A DNA stretch of 14,236 bases from FEN-987 sp964598845 (GTDB lineage: Archaea > Thermoproteota > Bathyarchaeia > 40CM-2-53-6), in NCBI GenBank assembly GCA_964598845.1, contig CAZRDM010000035.1:1-14236 (forward strand), written 5' to 3'. Position 1 is the first letter of the stretch, and each line of letters starts with the position of its first letter. Shown one piece after another: positions 6,156 to 12,844 of this stretch. The position numbers and the translations under genes are program-made. The notes under the pieces were generated by a model. That model did not search any database. It was not told where the DNA came from and was given only the letters and a program-made list of their open reading frames with translations.

Positions 6156-6179
6156 GTTCAATGCCCTCTCCCGGCGCCA
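6156..6179 (+). repeat. Dispersed repeat R, copy 6 (5' part lost)
   Basis: GTTCAATGCCCTC followed by TCCCGGCGCCA matches the right two thirds of the repeat; the left hairpin arm is replaced by unrelated sequence. It is followed at 6180 by TTCTGAACCTTTTG, the start of a degenerate second hairpin (motif B). Confidence 0.7.
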
Positions 6180-6251
6180 TTCTGAACCTTTTGATGAGTG
6201 CCCTTCCGAGACTCCAGAACTCTGAATCTGACGCGAAATCGATCTGAGCGA

Positions 6252-6518
6252 TTAAGTTGGCGCGGACAGTTCATCGATTTCCAAGAGTTCGACCGCGGTG
6301 ATCTCGCGGTTGGTTCTGTCTCTGAATAGGTGGACGTGTGGGTGCGAAGGTTCGCCGAGCTCGCCATCGGAAGGTTTCTTGAATCGTACGCATAGCGTGT
6401 CCAGCTTAGGTTCCAAGGTCACTTCGATAACCTCTTTGGGAAGCTTAATCCCAGCGAGATGCTCAGCCCTCCGCAGTAGCCGCTGAATATCCAGCCCTAA
6501 TAGAGACGACGTAGCCAT
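6252..6518 (-). CDS. DUF2283-like putative antitoxin
   Basis: An 88-residue protein. The stretch IEVTLEPKLDTLCVRFKKPS resembles the YDxxxDxLYIRF start of DUF2283 proteins, and the closing REITAVELLEIDEL resembles their NxIIGIEILxAS end. DUF2283 proteins are small, all-beta, of unknown function, and often sit beside small toxin-like genes; a role as antitoxin is inference. Its ATG 6518 lies inside the upstream gene (22-nt overlap with the 6497-6817 gene), so the two are translationally coupled. An N-terminal helix (LGLDIQRLLRRAEHLAGIKLP) precedes the family-like part and could bind the partner. Confidence 0.55.
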   Translation of the reverse strand: MATSSLLGLDIQRLLRRAEHLAGIKLPKEVIEVTLEPKLDTLCVRFKKPSDGELGEPSHPHVHLFRDRTNREITAVELLEIDELSAPT

Positions 6519-6817
6519 CTCGCCTTCCTCATCCTTGCGTAGGTGCGCTCACCAATTAAGTATGCCGTCTTCACGGAGCCCCTAATCACTATGACATTCA
6601 AGTACAAATCGCCAGCCCTTAGTATGAAGTATCTCGACCCATGTGCATCAAGAAATACGTTCATTGGACTCTCCAAGGCTCGGATCAGAGATGAAAGCAA
6701 TTGCTCTTTGGGAAAACCTACAATTGAAAGCATTTGCGGATGCTTTCTCACTATGTGATCAATCACTTCGGGAGTAATAACGACCTGTGAACCATCGTAG
6801 GCTTTGACTTCGCTCAT
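6497..6817 (-). CDS. Small nuclease-like protein, putative toxin
   Basis: A 106-residue protein with the pattern ITPEVIDHIVRKHPQML (residues 14-30), ESPMNVFLDAHGSRYFILRAGDLYLNVIV (about 49-77) and VKTAYLIGERTYARMRKARWL at the end. An early H-x-x-x-H helix, a 'yes-it-is-printed' strand pair and a late K-T-A-Y strand are characteristic of small RelE/Barnase-EndoU-like (PBECR or DUF4258-type) domains. These act as RNase toxins in other systems; that is inference here. It overlaps the DUF2283-like gene by 22 nt, toxin-first. Immediately upstream of ATG 6817 is a half-copy of repeat R (6823-6835), so the pair sits between repeat copies. Confidence 0.5.
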   Translation of the reverse strand: MSEVKAYDGSQVVITPEVIDHIVRKHPQMLSIVGFPKEQLLSSLIRALESPMNVFLDAHGSRYFILRAGDLYLNVIVIRGSVKTAYLIGERTYARMRKARWLRRLY

Positions 6818-6822
6818 TTCTG

Positions 6823-6835
6823 ACTCCCGGCCCCA
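6823..6835 (+). repeat. Half-copy of repeat R 3' end
   Basis: ACTCCCGGCCCCA followed by TTCG matches the 3' end of repeat R (TCTCCCGGCGCCATTC) with two differences. The hairpin half is absent; its place is taken by the first codons of the minus-strand toxin-like gene. Confidence 0.45.
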
Positions 6836-7007
6836 TTCGTTAATAGACCAACAAAGATGGCACTGACCCTGTCCTTCGGCTCATTTTTGGCTTACCTCGC
6901 GCTTGGCTGACGGTTCTGCATCACAGATTTCTTGGCCCGCAAATGACCGCCCGAAGGCGATGGTTCCAAACCTTCGGCTGCCAGAGAAGGGTCGTACTGT
7001 AGGGATG
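6836..7007. other. Non-coding spacer with a 7-bp hairpin
   Basis: Part of a 329-bp gene-free stretch (6818-7146) that also holds repeat copies. CCGAAGG (from about 6951) pairs perfectly with CCTTCGG (from about 6971) across a 13-nt loop. No gene is seen on either strand. Confidence 0.4.
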
Positions 7008-7042
7008 TTGAACCTTTAGTTCAAGCTCCTCTCCCGGCGCCA
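7008..7042 (+). repeat. Dispersed repeat R, copy 7
   Basis: A complete copy: TTGAAC CTTTA GTTCAA, then GCTCC and TCTCCCGGCGCCA. Upstream GGGATG can pair in part with GCTCC. It is the last well-preserved copy and is directly followed by the clearest second hairpin. Confidence 0.85.
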
Positions 7043-7045
7043 TTC

Positions 7046-7062
7046 TGAACCTCTTGTTCAGT
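7046..7062 (+). repeat. Second hairpin motif (B), copy 3
   Basis: CTGAAC CTCTT GTTCAG is a perfect 6-bp stem with a 5-nt loop, 3 bp after repeat R copy 7. Compared with R, the outer pair T-A has become C-G on both sides, a compensatory change that supports a selected hairpin. Confidence 0.65.
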
Positions 7063-7146
7063 GTCCGGCTTGAAATCAAACGAGTGGGAGGGGCAGCGCT
7101 GGAGAGGGCATCCCACTGATAGGAGACGACGACATGCGCGAGAGTC

Positions 7147-7986
7147 CTAGATCATTTTGTTGCCCAATTCAGCGTAGATCCGTTCAACGTTTTCCACGTG
7201 AACGCCCTCGTAAGGTTTGGGTATGCTTTCCAGTCTCTCTTTGGAGACGCAGTCCGCCAACTTGACTCCTGCGGTTGCCTCCTTAATCGTCTTTCCAGCA
7301 TTGAAATATTCAGTAACAACAGACCGCAAGCTCTCGATGTACCTGACGTCGCTGTCGAGTTTTTCGCTCCCGCATATTCCTCCGTGCCCCTGAATAATCC
7401 TCCCTCCTCCGCCGACAACTGTCTGAACTCTCTTGAGAGATTCAATCAGAGCCTTGCTATCGCCATACCAAATGTATGGGAGCTCTATCACGGTGTCACC
7501 TGCGATGATAATACGCTCATCTTTCAACCAGCCGGTAATCGAATCAGGCGTATGTCCTGGTGTGTGAAGAAACTCAATCCTTAGATTTCCAACGGCCAAG
7601 ACCGACCTGTCCGCGACCATTTCGTTGGGATACGTAGGTCTAACTTTTTCCTCCTCTTTCAGTTCCTTGTTCAACCAAGTAAGGTCGTCCGCACGCATCA
7701 AATCGTTACAAAGACTGTGCGAGATTATTCGTTTAGTTTGAAGGAAGAGCTGATTCCCAGCCGTATGATCGCAGTGCCAGTGTGTGTTGATTAGACCCTT
7801 GATGTTCAAACTCATATGGCTGATGCTGCGAAGCAACTCAAGGGTATCCTCGGGATATAGCATCGAGTCGAAGACAAAAGCGTCTTTTCCCGACTGGACC
7901 ACGGTGGAGGTCACACCTACTCCCAACGGATGACGGCCCTCGAATACAGTAACTGACTCGGATACCTTCCTCTGAGCGAGGCCCAT
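7147..7986 (-). CDS. MBL-fold metallo-hydrolase
   Basis: A 279-residue metallo-beta-lactamase-fold enzyme from ATG 7986 (TTG 7995 also possible). Zn ligands are all present: THWHCDH (residues 68-74), HTPGHTPDS (about 141-149), AGDTV with the bridging Asp (about 163-167) and the QGHGG histidine (about 199-203). The fold hydrolyses thioesters, lactones, phosphodiesters or beta-lactams, so the substrate cannot be told. The segment around YIWYGDSKALIESLKRV and a single-domain length fit the broad 'class B beta-lactamase-like' hydrolases of archaea. ATG 7986 is preferred because a TATA-like CATAATAG at about 8006-8013 lies ~24 bp upstream, which predicts a leaderless transcript. It stands alone, 200 bp from the SPL-type gene on the same strand. 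Confidence 0.88.
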   Translation of the reverse strand: MGLAQRKVSESVTVFEGRHPLGVGVTSTVVQSGKDAFVFDSMLYPEDTLELLRSISHMSLNIKGLINTHWHCDHTAGNQLFLQTKRIISHSLCNDLMRADDLTWLNKELKEEEKVRPTYPNEMVADRSVLAVGNLRIEFLHTPGHTPDSITGWLKDERIIIAGDTVIELPYIWYGDSKALIESLKRVQTVVGGGGRIIQGHGGICGSEKLDSDVRYIESLRSVVTEYFNAGKTIKEATAGVKLADCVSKERLESIPKPYEGVHVENVERIYAELGNKMI

Positions 7987-8186
7987 AACGCCCAAGTCAG
8001 CAGGATTGCTATTATGCCTTGGCTAGTCATGTCTAGTAGCTCTTTCACACCCTGAGGTCATCGCGTCTTCGAACCCCACATTGATTTCATATGTTGGTCG
8101 TCGTGAAGCAAACCAGTTGTCTGGGCGCTTCTAGATGGTTTACCCTCTTAGCAGGTCAGTAACATATGCGCGGCGTAGAATGCCGT

Positions 8187-9038
8187 TCAGAACACTTTTT
8201 CGTGAATTCCATTTGGAGTCTCTCCTTTCCACAGGCGAGAAATCCTTGCATCAAGTAGGCGGTAGTACGCGCCTCCGTTCCAGAGGAGCCGGCGTATTTC
8301 TTGGAGATTGAGGGTCGACTTCCAAGATCTATACGCATTTAGGGTTTTGTTGATGATCATGCCTCGTGCATTGTACCGGTCTGTCATCAGTCTCTTGACG
8401 CCTGCCTCTGCCAGCTGGTGCAGTCCATCTTCAAGCGCTTCCTCAGTCACGTGCGGGAGGATAGGTGCGACGAAGACCCATGTCTCCACCCCCACCTCAT
8501 TCAGTCTTCTAAGAGCATCAATCCTGTCTTTGACTGAGGATGAGCGTGGTTCGAAGAACGGTTGCGCTTGATTACTGAACGTAGTTATCGTGAAACCGAC
8601 ATCCACTCTGCCCTTCATACGTGCAAGCAGGTCCAGGTCTCGGAGGACGAGGGCGCTCTTCGTTAGGATTGAGATCGAGAACTTAGGATATCCTAGTATA
8701 AGCTTGATGGCTCCTCGTGTCAACTTGTATTTGGCTTCAACTTGCTGATATGGGTCGCATACGCTACTGAACCAGACACTGCCGCCGGAACGTCTTGGCA
8801 GTTCTTTCGCCAATACCTCAAGCAGGTTGACCTTCACATCCACGAAGCTACCCCAAGCGTCCTGCAAATGTCCCGAGAAACGGCGCATGAAGTTCGCATA
8901 GCAGTATACGCAGCCATGAAGGCAACCTGTGTAAGGGTTAACCGTGTAATCGTAAGATGAGACTTTGGTTTTTGACAGAGCCGTCTTGCAGGTTTTCTCG
9001 ACGATCTTCGGTGAGTCGCGCTGCTCAGTTCTATTCAT
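8187..9038 (-). CDS. SPL-family radical SAM protein
   Basis: A 283-residue protein with the radical SAM cluster motif C-x3-C-x2-C at Cys39, Cys43, Cys46 (GCLHGCVYCYA), the hallmark spacing of the spore-photoproduct-lyase-like subgroup (COG1533). Upstream, KTALSKTKVSSYDYTVNPYTGC is the typical lead-in; downstream VWFSSVCDPYQQVEAKYKLTRGAI and FSISILTKSALVLRDLDLL carry the expected TDPYQP-like and TKS segments. It binds a [4Fe-4S] cluster and cleaves S-adenosylmethionine; a true SPL repair role is unlikely because such proteins are widespread in non-sporulating archaea and their substrates are unknown. The tail after residue 260 (LLDARISRLWKGETPNGIHEKVF) has no cysteines. The start is ATG 9038. 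Confidence 0.9.
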   Translation of the reverse strand: MNRTEQRDSPKIVEKTCKTALSKTKVSSYDYTVNPYTGCLHGCVYCYANFMRRFSGHLQDAWGSFVDVKVNLLEVLAKELPRRSGGSVWFSSVCDPYQQVEAKYKLTRGAIKLILGYPKFSISILTKSALVLRDLDLLARMKGRVDVGFTITTFSNQAQPFFEPRSSSVKDRIDALRRLNEVGVETWVFVAPILPHVTEEALEDGLHQLAEAGVKRLMTDRYNARGMIINKTLNAYRSWKSTLNLQEIRRLLWNGGAYYRLLDARISRLWKGETPNGIHEKVF

Positions 9039-9365
9039 CAGCCCTTTCTCCAGAGACTTCGTGCAGCATCAAACTATACACTGTGAAGCATGCGTCTTAA
9101 GGACTCAATCAGCGTCCCATCAAGGTTCAGATCTATGGCTCTGACGGTAAGCTCATCTTGGCAGGGGGCAGCTAGATCCTACCCGTCCTTGCAGATCTGC
9201 TCGATCTCCTGAGAGGCACTGGCACTTCACTGCACCCGGCATTTTCCTTCAGAGCCATTGCTCAGCCTCCACGGAACCCATTTTCAGCTTGCTCGCTCCA
9301 CCTACGGAATGGAAAGCCTATTCACCAGCATGCGCGCCCCTTAGTGCGCTTCGAAGTGGAATCTG
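9039..9365. other. 327-bp intergenic region, possible HAD remnant
   Basis: No complete gene is seen. On the minus strand at about 9075-9172 a 33-codon open frame reads VRAIDLNLDGTLIES, close to motif I of HAD hydrolases (VFDLDGTL) with the first catalytic Asp replaced by Asn, then stops after 10 residues. It may be a remnant or chance. No promoter stands out for the nitroreductase gene. Confidence 0.35.
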
Positions 9366-9884
9366 ATGGACGTCAACCGTGCCATAAGGACCATGCGTGC
9401 CGTTCGTCAATTCACCGAAACGAAGGTTCATGACGAAAGCATCAAACATATCTTGGAAGCTGGACGATGGGCGGGAAGTTCAAAGAACACGCAGCCTTGG
9501 CGGTTCATCGTCGTTAAGAGCCGCGAAACGTTAACCCGCCTAGCTCAGTGCGGCAATTATGCCAGCCACTTGCGCGAGGCGGCGTTCGCGATCGTGGTCG
9601 TGACCGAGCCTCATGCGGAATTTGACGGTGGACGTGCGATTCAGAATATGATGCTGGCCGCTTGGGGTCATGGCGTGGCATCATGCATTGCGACAATGCA
9701 CCGCGAAGTGGACGCCAAGAAAGTCTTGGGCATACCGGCGAACCTGAAGTTGCAGCAGGTCGTCTCATTCGGCTATCCCCGCCCAAGTGTCATCCCAACA
9801 ATTGAAGGAAAAGCATTGAAAGAGGTCCTCGCCTCGGTCGGACGCAGACCTCTAGCGGATCTAGTTCACCACGAGAAATGGTGA
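9366..9884 (+). CDS. Nitroreductase-family FMN protein
   Basis: A 172-residue protein of normal family length. It starts with the family's helix and RxxR-x-F motif (AIRTMRAVRQFTETKV), followed by HILEAGRWAGSSKNTQPWRFIVV (about residues 27-49), where the SSKNTQPW segment contacts FMN. AIQNMMLAAWGHGVASC (about 91-107) is the dimer-interface helix, and VVSFGYPRPS (about 131-140) the late FMN-binding turn. Such enzymes are FMN-dependent NAD(P)H oxidoreductases; substrate unknown, and the lack of a C-terminal F420 or BluB signature leaves it generic. ATG 9366 has no clear Shine-Dalgarno. It is followed by the decayed DtxR gene on the same strand. Confidence 0.9.
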   Translation: MDVNRAIRTMRAVRQFTETKVHDESIKHILEAGRWAGSSKNTQPWRFIVVKSRETLTRLAQCGNYASHLREAAFAIVVVTEPHAEFDGGRAIQNMMLAAWGHGVASCIATMHREVDAKKVLGIPANLKLQQVVSFGYPRPSVIPTIEGKALKEVLASVGRRPLADLVHHEKW

Positions 9885-9990
9885 CCAGAACATACACCGA
9901 CCGCTGAGTGGCCAAAGTGCACCATAGGACGCATCATACCTAGACTCGCTTGAGTCGCGAATGATGTTTCACGCTAAGGAGAGAGAGTCT

Positions 9991-10342
9991 ATGCACAAGT
10001 CCGCTCGACTAATGAAGAAGAAGATTGTTCAATGTCAATGCTACCAGCAGTATGTTCGCCATATTCTCAGGACTGAACCAATGGAGGTTGAGGTAGGTCT
10101 TCAACGAACACCCTAGAGGTCCTCGAGGACAAAGGACCCGTTGCCCGCGAACCCTACAAAGGTGTGAAGCTGACCGTGGAAGGAAGCTGCTGGTCTCAGT
10201 CTTCAGACGGCACAGGCTTGCGGAGAGACTTCTGACGGACGTGTTGCATCTTGACTGCGCTGAATCGCGTGAGGAAGCCTGCAAACTGGAACATGTGACC
10301 AGCGATCAACTTGCCCTAACGATCGAGAAAACTCTCGGCTAA
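9991..10342 (+). pseudogene. Broken DtxR/MntR-family metal regulator
   Basis: Homology is spread over three frames. ATG 9991 follows AAGGAGAGAG; the first codons (MHKSARL) and then EEED in another frame resemble the DtxR start. TLEVLEDKG and AREPYKGVKLTVEG (about 10110-10184) are the recognition-helix end and wing. After a net one-base loss near 10182-10186 the next frame gives KLLVSVFRRHRLAERLLTD, VLHLDCAESREEACKLEHV and SDQLALTIEKTLG to TAA 10340-10342, the dimerisation and metal-binding domain, including the E-A-C-x-L-E-H motif. At least two frameshifts and loss of much of the helix-turn-helix show it is dead. Intact relatives repress Fe or Mn transport genes; it is tempting to link it to the VIT1-like gene, but that lies 7 kb away. 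Confidence 0.8.
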
Positions 10343-10568
10343 CCGCAGACATGCCCACATGGAAACCGGACAGCTGAGCCCAACTGGAACCCGATCTTCA
10401 GCCCAGTGGATGGTGGGGACAATTCAGTGGACTCTCTGCCATAGATCGTTTGAATCGCGAGGCTCCGTCAGGCTGCCTCAAGAAAACACGAGGCAGCCTC
10501 ACGGTGCCTCACCTTGAAACCCTAAAAATCCTCACCCACTTGCAGAGATCAGCTCTCGATTCTACCAT
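10343..10568. other. Gene-free spacer with a large hairpin
   Basis: Between the DtxR remnant and the membrane remnant no gene is visible. It contains a nearly perfect 21-bp inverted repeat, listed separately. Confidence 0.6.
10459..10510. repeat. 21-bp inverted repeat / hairpin
   Basis: Left arm 10459-10479 and right arm 10490-10510 pair at 19 of 21 positions around the 10-nt loop AAGAAAACAC. The inner 10 bp (AGGCTGCCTC with GAGGCAGCCT) are perfect; the two outer mismatches are T:T (10464/10505) and C:C (10469/10500). No T-run follows. It could be a terminator, a small structured RNA or the relic of a mobile element. Confidence 0.75.
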
Positions 10569-10742
10569 TCAGCGGATATCTCCTAGGACTGCAGATGAGA
10601 GCCCGGAATAGGTCTTCTGTCCCAACCATGCTCCTGCTAGGCTTCCCAGTAGCGCTGCTGCGGCTGGAAGTTGCGGACTGAGAACCGAAGGAAACAGATA
10701 CGCAATGAATGGAAAGCAGGTCGCGTAGAATAACAATCCCAT
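10569..10742 (-). pseudogene. Small membrane protein or its remnant
   Basis: A 57-residue frame from ATG 10742 with two hydrophobic segments: LLFYATCFPFIAYLFPSVL (about 3-21) and AAAALLGSLAGAWLG (about 26-40), the second with glycine-zipper spacing typical of packed membrane helices. Just upstream and in the same frame, after a TGA, another hydrophobic run (IFITLIYRAVIACLLG, about 10745-10795) precedes it, so a longer protein seems to be interrupted by a stop. I do not recognise the family. The remnant ends just before repeat copy 8. Confidence 0.4.
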
Positions 10743-10823
10743 GAGTCAACCCAGCAAACAGGCGATAACAGCTCGATAAATCAGTGTGATAAAGATGAGG
10801 TGAAAACCGGGCTTACCGGTGTA

Positions 10824-10852
10824 TTGGAGTCAAAATCCCCTCTCCCGCGCCA
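10824..10852 (+). repeat. Dispersed repeat R, copy 8 (degenerate)
   Basis: TTGGAGTCAAAATCCCC followed by TCTCCCGCGCCA keeps the T-loop-like and CCA-like parts, with a one-base loss in the acceptor-like strand and a ruined hairpin. It is the rightmost copy found. It lies 47 bp before the DUF5678 gene start. Confidence 0.65.
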
Positions 10853-10899
10853 TTGATATAGCCGCCGATCGCTGGTTGTCGTGATCAGAGGTTCGACCG

Positions 10900-11166
10900 G
10901 TGGCAAAAGGAGAGGACTCATACCAGTTCTTTGTGAGGTCTCTACGAAGGCTGATGGACAGGTATGAGGGGCAGTATGTGGCAATCGTCCGCCGGTCGGT
11001 TGTAGCACACGGCAAGGATGCCGAAATAGTCTATCTAAAAGCCCGTAGGATGCATCCCGCCGCGAGAATCCTCGTAGGTCAAGTGCCTGTAAAGGAGGCC
11101 ATGATACTTTGGGTCGCGCGTGTTTCCCCTTCTCAAAACAGAGATCAGAAGCCTTCGGAATCATAG
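10900..11166 (+). CDS. DUF5678 domain protein
   Basis: An 88-residue protein. RYEGQYVAIVRRSVVAHGKDAEIVYLKARRMHPAARILVGQVPVKEAMIL matches the DUF5678 pattern (Y-x-G-x-W/Y-VAI-x-x-x-x-V-x-H-G-x-D, then a helix, then the V-P-x-x-E-A strand and I-L-W end). These small archaeal and bacterial proteins have no known activity and commonly precede a retropepsin-like protease gene, as here. GTG 10900 has GAGGT seven nt upstream. The gene overlaps the protease gene by 58 nt, so the two are translationally coupled. It lies directly right of the last repeat copy. Confidence 0.82.
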   Translation: MAKGEDSYQFFVRSLRRLMDRYEGQYVAIVRRSVVAHGKDAEIVYLKARRMHPAARILVGQVPVKEAMILWVARVSPSQNRDQKPSES

Positions 11167-11507
11167 CCAGACCCATTGTCAAAGTCACACTCAGGGCACG
11201 TTCAGGGGAAAGCTTCGACATCACAGCTCTAGTGGATTCGGGCGCAGATGTTTCCATATTCTCTCCAAGCGTCGCTCGGATCATGGGAATACAGATTGCC
11301 GAAGGGAAGCATAGGACGCTTCATGGTTTGGGTGGCAAAATAGATGCATACCTGCATCAAGTTGACCTTCAGCTTGGCGGTATGAGAATCCGAGCAAGGG
11401 TCGCATTCCCGACTGTTGAGATTCCAAACATCCTGGGCCGTTTGGACCTGCTCAGAAATTCATCAATCATCTTGAGAGACGAGAAAGAAGTCTGTTTCGA
11501 ATACTAA
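11109..11507 (+). CDS. Retropepsin-like aspartyl protease
   Basis: A 132-residue protein. The motif ALVDSGADVSIFS (residues 40-52) is the active-site DSGA loop of single-domain retroviral-type aspartyl proteases, followed by the hydrophobic ILGRLDLL segment (about 112-119) that completes the lobe. Because it has one catalytic Asp, it must dimerise to act. The start is TTG 11109: MGRACFPFSKQRSEAFGIIARP matches the conserved N-terminal FPF-x-K-x-x-S-x-x-FG-x-I-x-RP stretch and no later ATG, GTG or TTG precedes RPIVKV. The 58-nt overlap with the DUF5678 gene suggests a functional pair. Substrate is unknown. Confidence 0.82.
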   Translation: MGRACFPFSKQRSEAFGIIARPIVKVTLRARSGESFDITALVDSGADVSIFSPSVARIMGIQIAEGKHRTLHGLGGKIDAYLHQVDLQLGGMRIRARVAFPTVEIPNILGRLDLLRNSSIILRDEKEVCFEY

Positions 11508-11979
11508 CAAGTGCTAATACTCGTTGCGATCGGATAAGATAGCGAACCATCAATCTTGGGCAGCACTACGCTAGAGATCCTCGAACTCAAGTTCGACGCA
11601 CGACCAGAAAACTTGAAAGATCGATTCCTACCGAGTAGCGAGATTTGCTGTTCTCGTGGGAAATACGCCTGTTAGGCGTTGCGTTCTTTCAGGGCAAGGC
11701 AAAGGGATTTTACTCGTCGTCCTGTGACCCAGTTCTTGTGGTCTCGAAATCCCCCCGAAACTTCTTGGGATGCGCAGGAGTTCGCGATGCGGTCCAAGAA
11801 TCAAATCTAGAAGCGCTCATCGCGAGGCAGTCGCACCTGGAATCTTCTGCGTGAGCAGACTTATGAGATTGGGCTGACATTACTATCACAGTTCCGCTAG
11901 CCTACGCTGACTTCTAGTGGAGTCTAGCTCCGAGGTGGGGAGCTTTACAAGTACCAAGACTAGAGGAGTGATGGTGAAG
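11508..11979. other. 472-bp region without an intact gene
   Basis: Contains the decayed copy of the metallopeptidase segment (listed separately) and TCGAACT CA AGTTCGA, a 7-bp inverted repeat at 11581-11596, just left of the duplicated segment. A GAGGAG sequence (about 11963-11968) precedes the next gene. Nothing else convincing is seen. Confidence 0.6.
11672..11795 (-). pseudogene. Decayed partial copy of COG4900-type metallopeptidase
   Basis: Homologous to the 3' part of the intact gene at 13314-13694. The final frame reads HKNWVTG-RRVKSLCLALKERNA to TAA 11672-11674, close to the intact copy's end (HKNWVTGRRVESLHLALKERNA). Two bases are lost in the GGGGGG run (about 11755), and beyond it the HEXXH core reads REXXR: both zinc-binding histidines (CAC and CAT) have become CGC. 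Homology vanishes upstream of that core. Similarity continues downstream of the stop to about 11603, matching 13231-13313, so a segment rather than the gene alone was duplicated. Confidence 0.8.
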
Positions 11980-12279
11980 ATGGCCAAGTTCTATGTGAGA
12001 TGGCAGCTGAGCCCCCTAGGAACGCCTCCTAATCCTGAGGAGAGAGTGAAACTCTGGTTGTCGATGCTTGAGATGGTCAAAGCCGACCTGAGTGCCGGCC
12101 TCGTCAAGGACTGGGGGATGTGTAGTGATGCAAGCGGTGGATACGCTATCATCGAGTCAAGCGAAGTAGACCTCTACACAGGTCTGCTAAAATGGATACC
12201 CCACGTGAGTTTTGATGTCAAGCCGGTTCTCGCAGTAGACCAAGTACTGGAATCGATCAAGAAAGCTACAGCAAAATAG
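11980..12279 (+). CDS. Conserved small protein, function unknown
   Basis: A 99-residue protein from ATG 11980 (ATG 11971 and an upstream GTG are open in frame, but GAGGAG at about 11963 fits 11980 and MAKFYVRWQL is the natural beginning). Clear features are the FYVRWQLSPLGTPPNPEERVKLWLSMLEMVKADL helix-rich start, the WGMCSDASGGYAIIES strand pair (about 45-60) and the HVSFDVKPVLAVDQVLESIKK end, consistent with a ferredoxin-like dimeric alpha/beta-barrel fold as in muconolactone-isomerase-like proteins. I recall near-identical proteins in archaea but no established function. It stands alone; neighbours give no hint. Confidence 0.72.
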   Translation: MAKFYVRWQLSPLGTPPNPEERVKLWLSMLEMVKADLSAGLVKDWGMCSDASGGYAIIESSEVDLYTGLLKWIPHVSFDVKPVLAVDQVLESIKKATAK

Positions 12280-12367
12280 GGCGAGGTTAAGCTTCAGGAG
12301 TGAGTGGAAAAGTTCAAAGAAGCGTAGCAGCGAACGTCCGAGCTTTCCGGCTGAGAGTCATGAACCC

Positions 12368-12844
12368 CTAGCCGCCAAACACATCCGTAAACTCACGCGG
12401 CCTATGTGTTCTGATTAGACGACGTATCTTCCTCGTGTGTAAGTGTGCATCGCCTGAGACGAGAGGGATCCCGGTCGCTAGCGAAGCGGCCACAAAGGGA
12501 GCGTCCTGCGGAACCCCTACTGCTCCGGCGGCTCTTCTTACATAACCGGCGTAGACCTCACGTGGTATCCAGTCAAGTGGAAGACTGGAGACAATGAATT
12601 CGATGTCGTCATGATGAAGGCCCATCTTACGCTCCAGGTTTGTCCGAAGCTCTTCTCTGGCGAGATCGATTGAATAGAGCTCAACCAGGGGCCCTGTCCC
12701 CAGCAAGATTATCTTGCCGCATACACCCGCCGGGTTATGTAGTGCTGAGTAGATTACGTTGGTGTCAAGAAGGCCTCTTTTCCTTTCCGAACCATTGTCT
12801 GAAGAGTTCAATTCGAATAGCTTCGCCTGAGCCCGTAAGTTCAT
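12368..12844 (-). CDS. vapC: VapC PIN-domain toxin (second pair)
   Basis: A 158-codon frame. The PIN acidic residues are present: Asp27 (LLDTNV), Glu64/Glu65 (REEL), Asp114 (PQDAPFVAASLA) and Asp132 (VSGDAHL). These bind the metal for RNA cleavage. The start is uncertain: PIN proteins usually begin just before LLDTN, but ATG 12844 is 24 codons upstream; TTG 12811 lies in between. The frame overlaps the antitoxin gene by 80 nt if ATG 12844 is used, and the antitoxin TGA (12765) falls at the LLDT codons, so coupling is certain. The PIN fold is complete and looks functional. Confidence 0.86.
   Translation of the reverse strand: MNLRAQAKLFELNSSDNGSERKRGLLDTNVIYSALHNPAGVCGKIILLGTGPLVELYSIDLAREELRTNLERKMGLHHDDIEFIVSSLPLDWIPREVYAGYVRRAAGAVGVPQDAPFVAASLATGIPLVSGDAHLHTRKIRRLIRTHRPREFTDVFGG

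Noticed and set aside
31..7042. Repeat R as a CRISPR array
   Set aside because: Spacers are hundreds of bases long and contain genes, and no cas genes are present.
10549..10749. 66-codon minus-strand frame
   Set aside because: Ser/Arg-rich shadow of the hydrophobic frame at 10569-10742, which is the more protein-like reading.
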